Source: Microbacterium sp. Clip185
Lineage (GTDB): Bacteria; Actinomycetota; Actinomycetes; Actinomycetales; Microbacteriaceae
Assembly: GCF_028743715.1 (NCBI RefSeq)
Contig: NZ_CP117996.1
Coordinates: 2,914,001 to 2,978,000 of the forward strand
Length of the DNA stretch: 64,000 bases
Reading direction: 5' to 3'
Position 1 is the stretch's first letter. Each line of letters opens with the position of its first letter. Under the pieces are notes generated by a model. That model did not search any database. It saw only the letters and a program-made list of their open reading frames with translations, and was not told the origin of the DNA. Of this stretch, positions 26,612 through 35,973 are shown one piece after another. The translations under genes and the position numbers were made by a program.

Positions 26612-27826
26612 GTGATCGAAGATGCGAAGACGCACGCGAGCCCCTCGGATGAGCAGGCGCCCCGCGGCTACGTCCATCCGGCATACGCGGCCGTCGCGGA
26701 GGCATTCGCCCAGGTGCTCAGAATGGATGCGGCCGGCGCCGCCCTCTCGATCGTCGTCGAGGGCGAGACCGTCGTGGATCTCTGGGGCGGTACCGATCCG
26801 CTCTCGGGCGCGCGCTGGGAGCGCGAGAGCACGACACTCGCCTTCTCGGCTGCCAAGGGGATGGTGGCGCTCCTCGCCGCGCAACAGGTGCAGGCGGGTG
26901 CTCTCGATCCCGCGTCCCCCGTCGCCGCGTACTGGCCGGAGTTCGCTGCAGCCGGCAAAGCAGACATCACGGTCGCAGACGTCCTCACCCACGCCGCGGG
27001 AATGCCCACGCTCCCCATCGAGGGGCCGGACGATCTGCTCGATCCTGCCGCTCTCGCTTCCCGGCTCGCCGCCGCCACGCCGGATTACGCGCCGCGCAGT
27101 GCGCGCGTCTATCACGTGCTCAGCTACGGCTTCCTCGCCGGCGAGATCCTGCGGCGCGTCACCGGCAAGGATGCGGGTGCCCTGCTGCGCGAACGCATAG
27201 CCGACCCGCTCGGGGGCGCGCTCTGGATGGGGCTCCCTCCCGAGGAGGACGACCGCTACCTCCCCGTTCTCATGGACGAGATCGTCCCACCGCCGCCTCC
27301 CGGCGGCACACCCGAGGCGTCGGACGCCGCGTGTCGGGCCGCCCACCTCAGCACCCTGCAGATCGTTCCCCTGTTCGAGCGCTCGGACGGGGTGCAGGGA
27401 ACGGAGCGGGTGAACGGACGAGGGTTCCGGCGCGCCGTCATTCCCGGCGGCGGCCTCATCGCCGACGCTCGCTCGCTCGCTCGCGCCTACGGCGCCTGCG
27501 TCGCTCCGGTGGACGGCGTGCGGCTGCTCGACGACGCGACGGCGGCGCTGGCATCCCGCGACTGGTTGGGCGGCATCCGCGAGCCGCAGTGCCTTCCGGG
27601 GGCTGCCACCACCCACCGGTGGGGACTGGGGTTCGAGATCTCTCATGCGCTCTGCCCGATGCTCGGCGAAGGGTCTTTCGGGCACGCAGGGATGGGCGGA
27701 CGCCTCGCCTTCGCGCACGCACCCTCGCGGACCGGTTTCGCGTTCATCGGTCAGCGCATGGTGTTCCCGGAGCCGGGGCAGGATCCCCGATGGAAGCTCC
27801 TGCTCGCGGCACTCGAGAGCGCGTAA
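26612..27826 (+). CDS. Beta-lactamase-fold serine hydrolase (EstB-like esterase)
   Basis: Class C beta-lactamase/esterase family protein of 404 residues without signal peptide, so cytosolic. The SxxK motif is in LAFSAAKGMVALL near residue 79, and the tyrosine motif is in YHVLSYGFLAGE near residue 167. Such proteins are usually esterases acting on small acyl esters rather than true lactamases. Start is GTG 26612; TAGACT 7 nt before it could be the -10 of a leaderless message. It faces the LacI gene across a shared operator and converges with the GH92 gene, so it may belong to the glycan locus. Confidence 0.82.
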   Translation: MIEDAKTHASPSDEQAPRGYVHPAYAAVAEAFAQVLRMDAAGAALSIVVEGETVVDLWGGTDPLSGARWERESTTLAFSAAKGMVALLAAQQVQAGALDPASPVAAYWPEFAAAGKADITVADVLTHAAGMPTLPIEGPDDLLDPAALASRLAAATPDYAPRSARVYHVLSYGFLAGEILRRVTGKDAGALLRERIADPLGGALWMGLPPEEDDRYLPVLMDEIVPPPPPGGTPEASDAACRAAHLSTLQIVPLFERSDGVQGTERVNGRGFRRAVIPGGGLIADARSLARAYGACVAPVDGVRLLDDATAALASRDWLGGIREPQCLPGAATTHRWGLGFEISHALCPMLGEGSFGHAGMGGRLAFAHAPSRTGFAFIGQRMVFPEPGQDPRWKLLLAALESA

Positions 27827-27832
27827 GCGCCG

Positions 27833-30800
27833 TCACACCTCGTCGACGAGCATCTGCATTAGCCAGAGGTGGGCGGGGCCGGACCGCCACACGATACGTA
27901 CCCGATCGCATGCGGCGGGGAGGTCGAGCTCGAACGGACGCACCTGACGCGCCCACGGCCACTGCTCATCGGAGAATGCGCCGAGGACGACGCCCGGCGC
28001 CGTCTCGACGGTGAAGGAGTATTGCCCCGCCTCATCGAGCCCGAGCACGAGAAGGGCCCGCTGATCGGCGCGCGGGCCATCGTCGAGCGAAACGTCGAGC
28101 CTCACGCCCGCCTCGACACGCCACCGGCCAGGCGTCAGCCGCGCGAAGCGTCGCGTGAAGGAACGGCTGATCGAGACCGTGTCCACCGCATCGCGCATCA
28201 TGGTCTGGGTCACCCCGTCCGGCGCGAAGTGCGGCAGGGCGGGAAGGGGTTCACTCCATGCCACCGGCTGCGAGCCGAGCTCGATGTCCCACCGTCCGCC
28301 CGCGTGGAGGTCGGCGATGCCGACGGTCGGGGAGGTCCAGGGCCGGCCGTCGCGCCGCACGGCGCGGATGTAGCGATCGGCGTCGTCGCGACGGTGCGTG
28401 ACGATCTCCGTGGGCGCCGCACCGATCGGTCGCAGCTTCGTGCGAGCGCGACGCGGTGCCGTCCAGAGCATGCTGCCCGATCCCGCGGGAAACGGGGCGA
28501 GGCCGATGACCGCGAGAAGGTGCCATGCCGACATCTCGCCGTTGTCCTCATCGCCCGGATATCCCTGACCGATGCGAGATCCGCGAAACAGCCTGTCCAC
28601 CGCGTCGGTCACGATGTCGTTCGTCCGCCACGGCCGGTCGGAATGCGCGTACAGCCACGGCACGTGGTGTGCCGGCTGATTGGACAGCGCCCACATCCCA
28701 CGACGGATGTCGCGCGCCTCCGGCATCTCGTGGATGACGCGGCCGTAGCTTCCCGCGAACGCGGCTCGGGCCGTCTCCGGCGTCTCGAACAGCGCGTCCA
28801 GCGCCTCGCCGAGGCCCTCTCGTCCACCGAGCAGTCGCGCGAGGCCTGCGCCATCATGCGGAACGCCGAAGCGCGAGCCCCACGCGTTCGTCTCGGTGTG
28901 CCCTCCGCCCCACACCCGCGGGTCGAAGGGCTCGTCCGCCCAGCTCCCGTCTGCGCGGCGGGGACGGAAGAACCCCGTCGATGAATCCCAGAGACTCCGG
29001 TACGCGTGGGCTCGATGCGCCAGGAAGCGCGCCTCTGCGTGAGCCCTGCGCGAGGCGGCTCCGGTGGTGGAGCGTGCACGGGCGCGCGCGAGCACCGCTG
29101 CGGCGGCGTCGCTGACGCAGCCTTCGAGCGTCCATGACACCGACTCGTGCACCTCGGCAGGCACCCAGCCGCGCACGAGCGCCGCATCCTGACCCTTGCG
29201 CCCGAACCGCGCGTCGTCGGATACCGTCGTCGCGTTGCGCAGCCCGGCGATGTAGGCCTGCTCCTGATCGAACCCGCCGATCCCGGCAAGGAGGAGGTCA
29301 GCACTGACGACGTCCAGGCTCGTCCCCACCATCGCGTCGAGCGGCGTGCCCGCGGTCCATCGCGGCGACCAGCCGGCGTCGCGGACGTGTTCGAGCATCG
29401 CGTCGAGGAGAGCGCCGGCACGAGCGGGAGCGAGCAACGCGAACGCCGGCCAACAGGTGCGGTACGTGTCCCAGAACCCGTGGTCGGTCATCATCCGTCC
29501 CGCTCGGACGACCCGCCCCGTGTGTTGAGCGGTGTCGGGCCCGTCCCGCTCGGTCGGGCTCGGGTACGCCGACCCCTCGGGGGTGTCCTCGTCGTGGCGG
29601 GTCGGGAACAGGAAGAGCCGCGCGAGATCGGAGGCGACGAGCGCGGGCAGTTCGCCGGCGCCACTCACCTCCACGACGGAGAGCATCTCGTCCCAGAGCT
29701 CTCGCGCGCGTCGAGCGATGTCCTCGATGGGCACGCCTGCCACATCCTCGGCCGCGATCCTCGCCTGTCGGGCCGAGATCTGTGAAGCAGCCAGCTCGAT
29801 CCGCACCCGAGGTGCGGTCGTGCACAGCACGGCATCGGCCCCGCGCCCATCCGTCTCCACCCGTACGCCGGTGAGGCGCAGGTGGTGATAGCTGCGCACG
29901 GGGTCGGGCTCGTGGGGGCTCGGAATCACGGATGTGGCCGCGACCGTCACTGCGGTCGCATCCTCCAGCGGCAGCACATCGTCGAGGGCGCTTCCGGGCG
30001 CGGTGAGCGCGATCAGACCGGGACGGGGCATGTCGATCTCGATGACGGCCGCAGCACCCGTCGCCGCCGCATCGATGCGGATACCCGAGAGCGTGCGCAG
30101 CCGGTAACGGTGGGGGCGCGCCTCCTCGTCGTCGTGCGAGAAAGGCTCGGCGGCAACCCCGGTCCGATCGTCGGGCTCGAGGCCGATGCGGATGGCCAGC
30201 GCGCCGCGCTCACCGATCCAGATGCTCGGCGAACGGGAGACGAGCATTCCCGCCAGCGCGGGGTCGGGCCCGGGTCCGTGCGCATTCCAGGTGTACGTCC
30301 AGTGCCCGTTGGAGAGGTCCGTCGCCGGCGCGATGCGGAAGCCGCCGTGCGGGACGCCGGCGAAGGGCTGCGTGTTGCCTCGGGAGCGCTCAGGAGATGA
30401 GTGGCTCCCCCGCGTGGTCGACACGCGATCGGACGGCGATACGGTCGCCCCCGGCACCGAAGACGCTCGTGAGTGCTCGATGCGCACGCCGTCGACCCAC
30501 CCGCGCAGTGCCGCACCCGTCTCACGGCGCGGCATCGGCGGATCCACGACGAGTTCGGCGCGCAGGATGCGCGTTCCCGCCAGGGCGGAGAGCGGCACCC
30601 TGCGCTCGTTCCATTGATCGGGGAAGTCGACATCGACGCGCGAATCCGCCGCCGTACGCGTGCCGTCGGTCTCCACGCCGACGACGTCCAGAAGGCGTCG
30701 GCCGTCGTCCGTGACGAGATCGATCGCCACGGCGCCGGCGCGGAATCCGTCTCGCACGTCGACCGCCGCCTCGTCGAAGGCCGGCATCACCGCCCAGACC

Positions 30801-30976
30801 AGTTCGTCGCCCTCGGCGACGACCGGTTCGTGCGCCCAGCCCGGAAGCGTCGAACGAGCCGCGCCGACGGCCGGGGCACGGAAGCCGAAGCAGGCCCCTC
30901 CGGAGATCCCCGCGCCCGCTGCCGCGGCCGGCGGAGAGGCCGGGCCCTCGTCGGGGAACAACTCCAACGTCGTCAT
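27833..30976 (-). CDS. GH92 alpha-mannosidase
   Basis: Exo-acting calcium-dependent alpha-mannosidase of family GH92, usually cleaving alpha-1,2-, 1,3- or 1,6-linked mannose. The 1047-residue product starts at ATG 30976, overlapping the GH2 stop by 4 bp. The catalytic domain has HGFWDTYRTCWPAF near residue 499, PWLYAHSDRPWRTNDIV and the hallmark GDEDNGEMSAWHLLAVIGLA near 809; the N-terminal beta-sandwich spans about 200 residues before it. There is no signal peptide, so it acts inside the cell on imported oligosaccharides. Paired with the GH2 enzyme in one operon. Longer than many GH92 proteins because of N-terminal and C-terminal accessory beta regions. Confidence 0.92.
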   Translation of the reverse strand: MTTLELFPDEGPASPPAAAAGAGISGGACFGFRAPAVGAARSTLPGWAHEPVVAEGDELVWAVMPAFDEAAVDVRDGFRAGAVAIDLVTDDGRRLLDVVGVETDGTRTAADSRVDVDFPDQWNERRVPLSALAGTRILRAELVVDPPMPRRETGAALRGWVDGVRIEHSRASSVPGATVSPSDRVSTTRGSHSSPERSRGNTQPFAGVPHGGFRIAPATDLSNGHWTYTWNAHGPGPDPALAGMLVSRSPSIWIGERGALAIRIGLEPDDRTGVAAEPFSHDDEEARPHRYRLRTLSGIRIDAAATGAAAVIEIDMPRPGLIALTAPGSALDDVLPLEDATAVTVAATSVIPSPHEPDPVRSYHHLRLTGVRVETDGRGADAVLCTTAPRVRIELAASQISARQARIAAEDVAGVPIEDIARRARELWDEMLSVVEVSGAGELPALVASDLARLFLFPTRHDEDTPEGSAYPSPTERDGPDTAQHTGRVVRAGRMMTDHGFWDTYRTCWPAFALLAPARAGALLDAMLEHVRDAGWSPRWTAGTPLDAMVGTSLDVVSADLLLAGIGGFDQEQAYIAGLRNATTVSDDARFGRKGQDAALVRGWVPAEVHESVSWTLEGCVSDAAAAVLARARARSTTGAASRRAHAEARFLAHRAHAYRSLWDSSTGFFRPRRADGSWADEPFDPRVWGGGHTETNAWGSRFGVPHDGAGLARLLGGREGLGEALDALFETPETARAAFAGSYGRVIHEMPEARDIRRGMWALSNQPAHHVPWLYAHSDRPWRTNDIVTDAVDRLFRGSRIGQGYPGDEDNGEMSAWHLLAVIGLAPFPAGSGSMLWTAPRRARTKLRPIGAAPTEIVTHRRDDADRYIRAVRRDGRPWTSPTVGIADLHAGGRWDIELGSQPVAWSEPLPALPHFAPDGVTQTMMRDAVDTVSISRSFTRRFARLTPGRWRVEAGVRLDVSLDDGPRADQRALLVLGLDEAGQYSFTVETAPGVVLGAFSDEQWPWARQVRPFELDLPAACDRVRIVWRSGPAHLWLMQMLVDEV

Positions 30977-33489
30977 CTCCGGGCGGCCTGCTTCTCCGCC
31001 TCGAGCTGTGCCAGCCCACGGTAATCGTCGTCGCGCACCGCGGCTGCACGCGCCGTGCGCAGCGCACCACGGATGGCCTCCGTCGTGAACGACTCCGGCG
31101 CAGCGGTACGGATGCCCCACGTCACGGCTTCTCCGGGCAGGAGCGTCTCCAGATTGCGGTCGGCGTGGGCGTCGGGATCGATCATGTCGACGAGTATGGT
31201 CGCGTCACGCAGGAGAGAACGCGCCGTCACGCGCACGGCCACCCCGTCGTGGACTTCGGCCACGCTCATGTCGTACGCCGGCTCCGCATCCGGGAAGTCG
31301 CGATCGGTCGTTCCCAGCAGCACGGTACGCAACCGGGGCGCATCGGCGCCCTGCCCGGCGATCTCGGTCGCGACGAGCAGTTCGCCGCCGGCCAGCGCGT
31401 CGCCGAGGTCGGCGAGCGCAACGGGAACCGCGGCGTGGGCGGGAGCGCTGACGCGGATCACGCGCTGGGCGCTCTGCCGCGAAGGCGTCCACCGCTGCAC
31501 GTCGACGTCGACCTCCCAGGGCATGTCCGTGCTGTTGCACGCGAACAGCGTCGGACCGGATTCTTCATGTCGCAGAACCAGGATGCGGGGGCGGTAGGCC
31601 TCTCGCACCGCATATGCGACGGGCTTGTAGCGGTCGGCGACATCGATCATCGACCACGAGAGGGCCGGCCAGCAGTCGTTGAGCTGCCAGACGATCGTGC
31701 CCCGACAGTGCGGTTCGAGGCTGCGGAATCTCTCGACGCCGTAGCGCACGGCTCGCGCCTGGTCGAGCTGCGCCAGCCAGTACCACTCGTCGAAGTCGGC
31801 AGGCACCCCGAAGTGCGCGTGCAGCACGTCGTTGATGCGCTCGGTGCCGCCCTCGGCTTTCTGTCGCTGCACGGACCCGGCGGAGAAGGGCGCGGGAAGG
31901 GCGTCGTGCACCACCGCGTCGAAGGTGGCGCGCGCGGGCGGCCCCTGGAAACCGAACTCGGAGACGAAACGCGGACGCACCTCGTCGTAGGCGCGGTAGT
32001 CGTCGGGGATCCACCAGTGCACGACCCCGCGGCTCGGGTCGTTCGGGTCGTCCCATCGGCCGCCGGAGGACGGGCTTCCGATGAGGTAGGTGCGCGCAGG
32101 GTCGAGCTCGGCGACCAGGCGAGGAAGCAGATCGGTGTAGAAGCCCTCACCCCAGGTCGCGCCCGTGAGCACGTGCTCCCAGTCGTGCAGGAACCAGAAC
32201 CAGAGGTTCTCATTGTTGCCGTTCCACACCGCAAGACTCGGATGCGGCATGAGCCGGGTGATGTTCTCGCGAGCCTCGGCCTCCACTTCGTCGGCGAAGG
32301 GCGCCTCCTCGGGGTAGGCAGCGCACGCGAACAGGAAGTCCTGCCAGACGAGGATCCCCGCTTCATCACAGGCCTCGTAGAACGCGTCCGACTCGAAGAC
32401 TCCGCCGCCCCACACGCGCAGCAGGTTCCCCCCGAGGTCGAGAGTCTGTCTGATGCGGCGGTGGAGGTCGTCCGGCGTCACCCTCGCCACGGAGGTGTCG
32501 TCGGGGATCCAGTTGAAGCCGCGCACGAACATCGGGACGCCGTTGACCGTGAGACCGAAGCTGCGCCCGGCCTCGTCGTCGATCTGCTCCACGACGAGGT
32601 CGCGGAAGCCGATCCGCTGGCTCCACGCATCCAGTGCCGTGCCGTGGGTGTCCACGAGGGTGATCTGGAGGTCGTGCAGTGCCTGTGCTCCCATGCCGAC
32701 CGGCCACCACCGCTCGGGTCGCCTGACGATGAGTTCCCCGCGCAGGCGGTGGGTGCGCGGCGGTGCAGGAATCCAGGTGCGAGCGCTGCCGACCTCGACG
32801 AGCAGCCCCAGGTCCGCATCGGCGCCGGTCTCCTCGGTGCGCTCCACCTCGATGTCGAGCGCGATGATCCCGTCGTCGCCCTGCATCGTCACGGTGGGCC
32901 GCACCGCACTCAACCGCGCTGTCGACCACGCCTGGACCTCTACATCCCGCCAGATGCCGGCTCCCGGCAGCGCGGGGCCCCAGTCCCAGCCGAATGCGCT
33001 CGCATTCTTGCGGATGAACGGGGAGAGCTCACTGAAGACCGCCCATCGCTCGCCGAGCCGGGCCCGTTCGGCCGCCGCGGCCTCGACGGGGGAGCGTAGA
33101 CCCACCCGCAGGTCCACCTCGCCGTGGGCGAGCTCGGGCACCGGGATGCGCCAGGTTCGATGCATGTTCGACAGGCGCGCGCGCGGCTCGGCGGCGATCG
33201 TCACGTCGGCGTGGGTGTCCACGCCGTAGAGCACGAGCTCGATGCGTTCGGCGTCCGTCTCGATGGCGGGCAGCGTCGTTTGGTACTCCCAGTCGGAGTG
33301 CCCGATCCAGGCGAGTCGCTGCTCGTTGTCGTCATCGAACGGATCGGGGATGGCGGCGGCCTCCTGCAGGGCCATGTGGACATCACCTGGCACCGGAGCA
33401 TCGAAGCTCTGGGCGGCGATGGAGTCGGGGACCGGACCGGATGCGGCACGAAGCCGCCAGCGTCCGTCGGTCGGGATGCGGATGAGCAC
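30973..33489 (-). CDS. GH2 beta-mannosidase
   Basis: Exo-beta-mannosidase of family GH2 that releases mannose from the reducing-side core of N-glycans or mannan fragments. Sugar-binding domain at the N-terminus (FDAPVPGDVHMALQEAAAIP is a beta-mannosidase trademark), acid/base motif WNGNNENLWFW near residue 425 and nucleophile motif FVSEFGFQGPP near 510. GTG 33489 follows GAGGA at 7 nt; ATG 33534 in the same frame is the alternative, giving 853 residues. No signal peptide, so cytosolic. First gene of the GH2-GH92 operon, divergent from the sugar importer behind the LacI-type operator. Confidence 0.92.
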   Translation of the reverse strand: MLIRIPTDGRWRLRAASGPVPDSIAAQSFDAPVPGDVHMALQEAAAIPDPFDDDNEQRLAWIGHSDWEYQTTLPAIETDAERIELVLYGVDTHADVTIAAEPRARLSNMHRTWRIPVPELAHGEVDLRVGLRSPVEAAAAERARLGERWAVFSELSPFIRKNASAFGWDWGPALPGAGIWRDVEVQAWSTARLSAVRPTVTMQGDDGIIALDIEVERTEETGADADLGLLVEVGSARTWIPAPPRTHRLRGELIVRRPERWWPVGMGAQALHDLQITLVDTHGTALDAWSQRIGFRDLVVEQIDDEAGRSFGLTVNGVPMFVRGFNWIPDDTSVARVTPDDLHRRIRQTLDLGGNLLRVWGGGVFESDAFYEACDEAGILVWQDFLFACAAYPEEAPFADEVEAEARENITRLMPHPSLAVWNGNNENLWFWFLHDWEHVLTGATWGEGFYTDLLPRLVAELDPARTYLIGSPSSGGRWDDPNDPSRGVVHWWIPDDYRAYDEVRPRFVSEFGFQGPPARATFDAVVHDALPAPFSAGSVQRQKAEGGTERINDVLHAHFGVPADFDEWYWLAQLDQARAVRYGVERFRSLEPHCRGTIVWQLNDCWPALSWSMIDVADRYKPVAYAVREAYRPRILVLRHEESGPTLFACNSTDMPWEVDVDVQRWTPSRQSAQRVIRVSAPAHAAVPVALADLGDALAGGELLVATEIAGQGADAPRLRTVLLGTTDRDFPDAEPAYDMSVAEVHDGVAVRVTARSLLRDATILVDMIDPDAHADRNLETLLPGEAVTWGIRTAAPESFTTEAIRGALRTARAAAVRDDDYRGLAQLEAEKQAARR

Positions 33490-33535
33490 GGCGTCGTCCT
33501 CGTCTCTCGTCGTATCGCGATTTCCGGGTCGCATC

Positions 33536-33580
33536 TTGCGTCCGGCGATACTGTGGGGCTAATGTGCAAAAGCGCTTTGG
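33536..33580 (+). promoter_or_regulatory. Sugar-importer promoter with LacI-type operator
   Basis: TTGCGT (33536-33541), an 18-nt spacer and TAATGT (33560-33565) look like a -35/-10 pair for the importer. Immediately downstream, CAAAAGCGCTTTGG (33567-33580) contains the perfect palindrome AAAGCGCTTT, typical of LacI/CcpA-type sites. A repressor bound here would block the importer start and, being only about 35-80 nt from the GH2 start, the divergent operon too. Confidence 0.6.
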
Positions 33581-33650
33581 CAACTGACCCGACCCAAAGT
33601 ACAACACGCACCGAGTCATCGGCAATCAGACCTCAGAAAGAGGAGTTTCG

Positions 33651-35030
33651 ATGAAGAAACCACTCCGCCCCCGCGCGTGGAAGAACGCGGCGGCACTCAC
33701 CGCCCTGACCGCACTGGCCGTCGCCGGGCTGACCGCCTGCACCTCCAGCACTCCCGCCGCCACAGACGGCCCGGTCGAGATCGTGATCGGCAACCAGCCG
33801 GCCGCGACCGAGACCGCACGCCTGGCCCTGTTCGAATCGCTGGTCGAGACATACAAGTCGCAACACCCGAACTACGTCGTGACCACGACGGAGGACGGCT
33901 GGGACGCACAGACCTTCTCCGCCCGGCTCGCGGGCGGAGATCTGCCCACTGTCATGGGTGTGCCGTTCACCGAGATCCGCGGGCTGGTCGAGCGCGTTCA
34001 GGTCGCCGACCTGACCGACGCCGTGAACGCAATGGGCGTCACCGAAGCGCTCAACCCGCAGCTGATCGATCTCGTCTCCGCAGACGGCAAGATGTACGGC
34101 GTTCCGACCATGGCCTACGCGATGGGGCTCGTGTACAACCGGGCGCTTTTCGAGAAGGCCGGACTCGACCCGGATGCGCCCCCGGCCACCTGGGACGACG
34201 TTCGCGCAGCCGCGAAACAGATCACCGAGAAGACGGGGGTACCCGGATTCGCCCAGGTCACGACCGACAATCAGGGCGGCTGGGTGCTCGGCGCCGAGGC
34301 CGCCGCTCGCGGCGGGTCCCTGGTCAATGCGAGCGGCGATGAGATCACCTTTGACGACGCACCGACGACGGATGCCCTCCAGCTGCTGCACGACATGCGC
34401 TGGAAGGACAACAGCATGTCGCCCAACGGCTTGATGGCGGCGCTCGATCTGGCGCAGGCGTTCGCGGGAGGACAGGTGGGGATGTTCGTCCTCCAATCCG
34501 ACGCGTACCGCCCGCTGACGGAACAGCTCGCCTTCCCCGCCGCCGATTTCGGTTTCGCGGCCATGCCCACCGTCGCCGAGGGCGACGCGCCGACCACGCT
34601 GTCCGGCGGCAACATCGATATCGTGCGCCCCGACGCATCCCCGGCGCAGATCAAGGCCGCAGTCGAGTGGATCCAGCTGGCCGAGCTGGGCAAGTACAGC
34701 AGCGAGGAGGCGGCGCGTGCCGACGCCGAGGCCCTCGCCTCGCAGGGGTCGGCGGTCGCGATCCCCGGCCTGCCTGTCGTCAAGGCGGACGCCTACGAGC
34801 AGTACCTGTCGTGGATCGCGGATCTGAACAACGTCCCCGTCGACAACTTCCGCCCCTACCTCGACAAGGTGGCCGAGCAGAAAGTGACCTCCGAGCCGGC
34901 CCTTCGAGGGCAGGACATCTACGCGACGCTCGACCCCGTCGTGCAGGCAGTGATCACCGATCAGAACGCGGACATCGACACGCTGGTGTCCGACGCGGCC
35001 CGCACCGCTCAGTCGCTGCTGTCCCGCTGA
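33651..35030 (+). CDS. Sugar-binding lipoprotein of a CUT1 ABC importer
   Basis: Extracellular solute-binding protein family 1, 459 residues. Signal with lipobox LAVAGLTAC (Cys30), then a mature domain with IVIGNQPAATETARLALFES, YGVPTMAYAMGLVYNRALFE and the C-terminal sugar-site region. A GAAAGAGGAG ribosome site precedes ATG 33651. First gene of an importer operon followed by two MalFG-type permeases but no ATPase gene; as is common in Actinobacteria, a shared MsiK-type ATPase elsewhere would energise it. Neighbouring mannosidases suggest an oligosaccharide containing mannose, by context only. Confidence 0.9.
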   Translation: MKKPLRPRAWKNAAALTALTALAVAGLTACTSSTPAATDGPVEIVIGNQPAATETARLALFESLVETYKSQHPNYVVTTTEDGWDAQTFSARLAGGDLPTVMGVPFTEIRGLVERVQVADLTDAVNAMGVTEALNPQLIDLVSADGKMYGVPTMAYAMGLVYNRALFEKAGLDPDAPPATWDDVRAAAKQITEKTGVPGFAQVTTDNQGGWVLGAEAAARGGSLVNASGDEITFDDAPTTDALQLLHDMRWKDNSMSPNGLMAALDLAQAFAGGQVGMFVLQSDAYRPLTEQLAFPAADFGFAAMPTVAEGDAPTTLSGGNIDIVRPDASPAQIKAAVEWIQLAELGKYSSEEAARADAEALASQGSAVAIPGLPVVKADAYEQYLSWIADLNNVPVDNFRPYLDKVAEQKVTSEPALRGQDIYATLDPVVQAVITDQNADIDTLVSDAARTAQSLLSR

Positions 35031-35033
35031 ACC

Positions 35034-35068
35034 GTGAGTGGCGGCGGACCCGAACCGCCGCCACTCAC
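35034..35068 (+). promoter_or_regulatory. Intercistronic hairpin after the binding-protein gene
   Basis: GTGAGTGGCGGCGG, loop ACCCGAA, CCGCCGCCACTCAC: a perfect 14-bp stem starting 4 nt after the binding-protein stop, with no U tract. It probably protects the upstream message or partly stops transcription, lowering permease relative to binding protein. The same arrangement occurs in the ChvE operon. Confidence 0.7.
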
Positions 35069-35085
35069 CTCTTCCGGAGGAACCC

Positions 35086-35973
35086 ATGTCCGTTCGTTCG
35101 AGACGTCGACGCGCGAGTCTGACCGCCCTTGCCGTCGCCGCTCCCACGCTGGTGATCTTCGCCGCGTTCTCGTGGTGGCCGATCATCCTCGGCGCCCTGA
35201 TGAGCGTCCAGCGGCCCACCTTCGTCGGCCCCGTCGAATGGGTCGGCTGGGACAACTTCGCCTACATCCTCGCCGACCCGCAGCTGGGACAAGCGGTGAT
35301 GAACACCCTCTGGTTCACGGCTCTGGCGATCGTGTTCGGATTCCCCCTCCCCCTCGCGCTCGCCGTCGTCATTTCGACGGTTCGTGCACGCCGCCGCGGC
35401 CTGTATGCGGCCCTCGCCTACTTCCCGGTCATCGTGCCTCCCGTCGTCGCGATCCTGCTCTGGCGGTTCGCCTACGATCCGGCTGCGAACGGATTGTTCA
35501 ACAGCCTGCTGCGCCCGTTCGGGATCGGCCCCCTCGCGTGGCTCAATGATGCGGCCCTGGCGATGCCGTCGATCGTGGTCCAGGCGACGTGGGCGGCCGC
35601 CGGCACGAGCGTGCTCGTCTACCTCGCAGCCCTCACGGCGGTGCGGCCGGAGCTGTACGAAGCGGCGGCGCTGGATGGAGCTTCCGTCTGGGGACGCGTC
35701 TGGCACGTGACCCTGCCGCAGATGCGCACCATGATCCTCGTCATGCTGCTGCTGCAGCTGATCGGGGCGGCGCAGGTGTTCACCGAGCCGTTCCTGATGA
35801 CCTCGGGAGGCCCGCAGAACGCGACCCTGACGGTTCTGCTGCTGATGTACCGGTACGCCTTCGGAGGCTCCGCGGACTACGGCGCAGCGACGGCGCTCGG
35901 GCTGCTGCTCGCGCTCACGCTCGCCCTGCTGTCCGCCGTGTACCTGCGCCTGACCCGGAGATGGCAATCATGA
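35086..35973 (+). CDS. CUT1 sugar ABC transporter permease (MalF type)
   Basis: Membrane permease of 295 residues with six predicted helices. The EAA loop that docks on the ATPase reads EAAALDGASVWGRVWHVTLP. ATG 35086 follows CGGAGGAACC, a strong ribosome site. Its stop overlaps the start of the second permease (ATGA). N-terminus is short, as in the simple MalF-like permeases of Gram-positive oligosaccharide importers. Confidence 0.93.
   Translation: MSVRSRRRRASLTALAVAAPTLVIFAAFSWWPIILGALMSVQRPTFVGPVEWVGWDNFAYILADPQLGQAVMNTLWFTALAIVFGFPLPLALAVVISTVRARRRGLYAALAYFPVIVPPVVAILLWRFAYDPAANGLFNSLLRPFGIGPLAWLNDAALAMPSIVVQATWAAAGTSVLVYLAALTAVRPELYEAAALDGASVWGRVWHVTLPQMRTMILVMLLLQLIGAAQVFTEPFLMTSGGPQNATLTVLLLMYRYAFGGSADYGAATALGLLLALTLALLSAVYLRLTRRWQS

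Noticed and set aside
26612..27826. True beta-lactamase resistance gene
   Set aside because: No signal peptide and EstB-like motifs; cytosolic esterase is more likely.
31165..33099. 644-codon frame antisense to the GH2 gene
   Set aside because: Shadow of the beta-mannosidase; no domain pattern.
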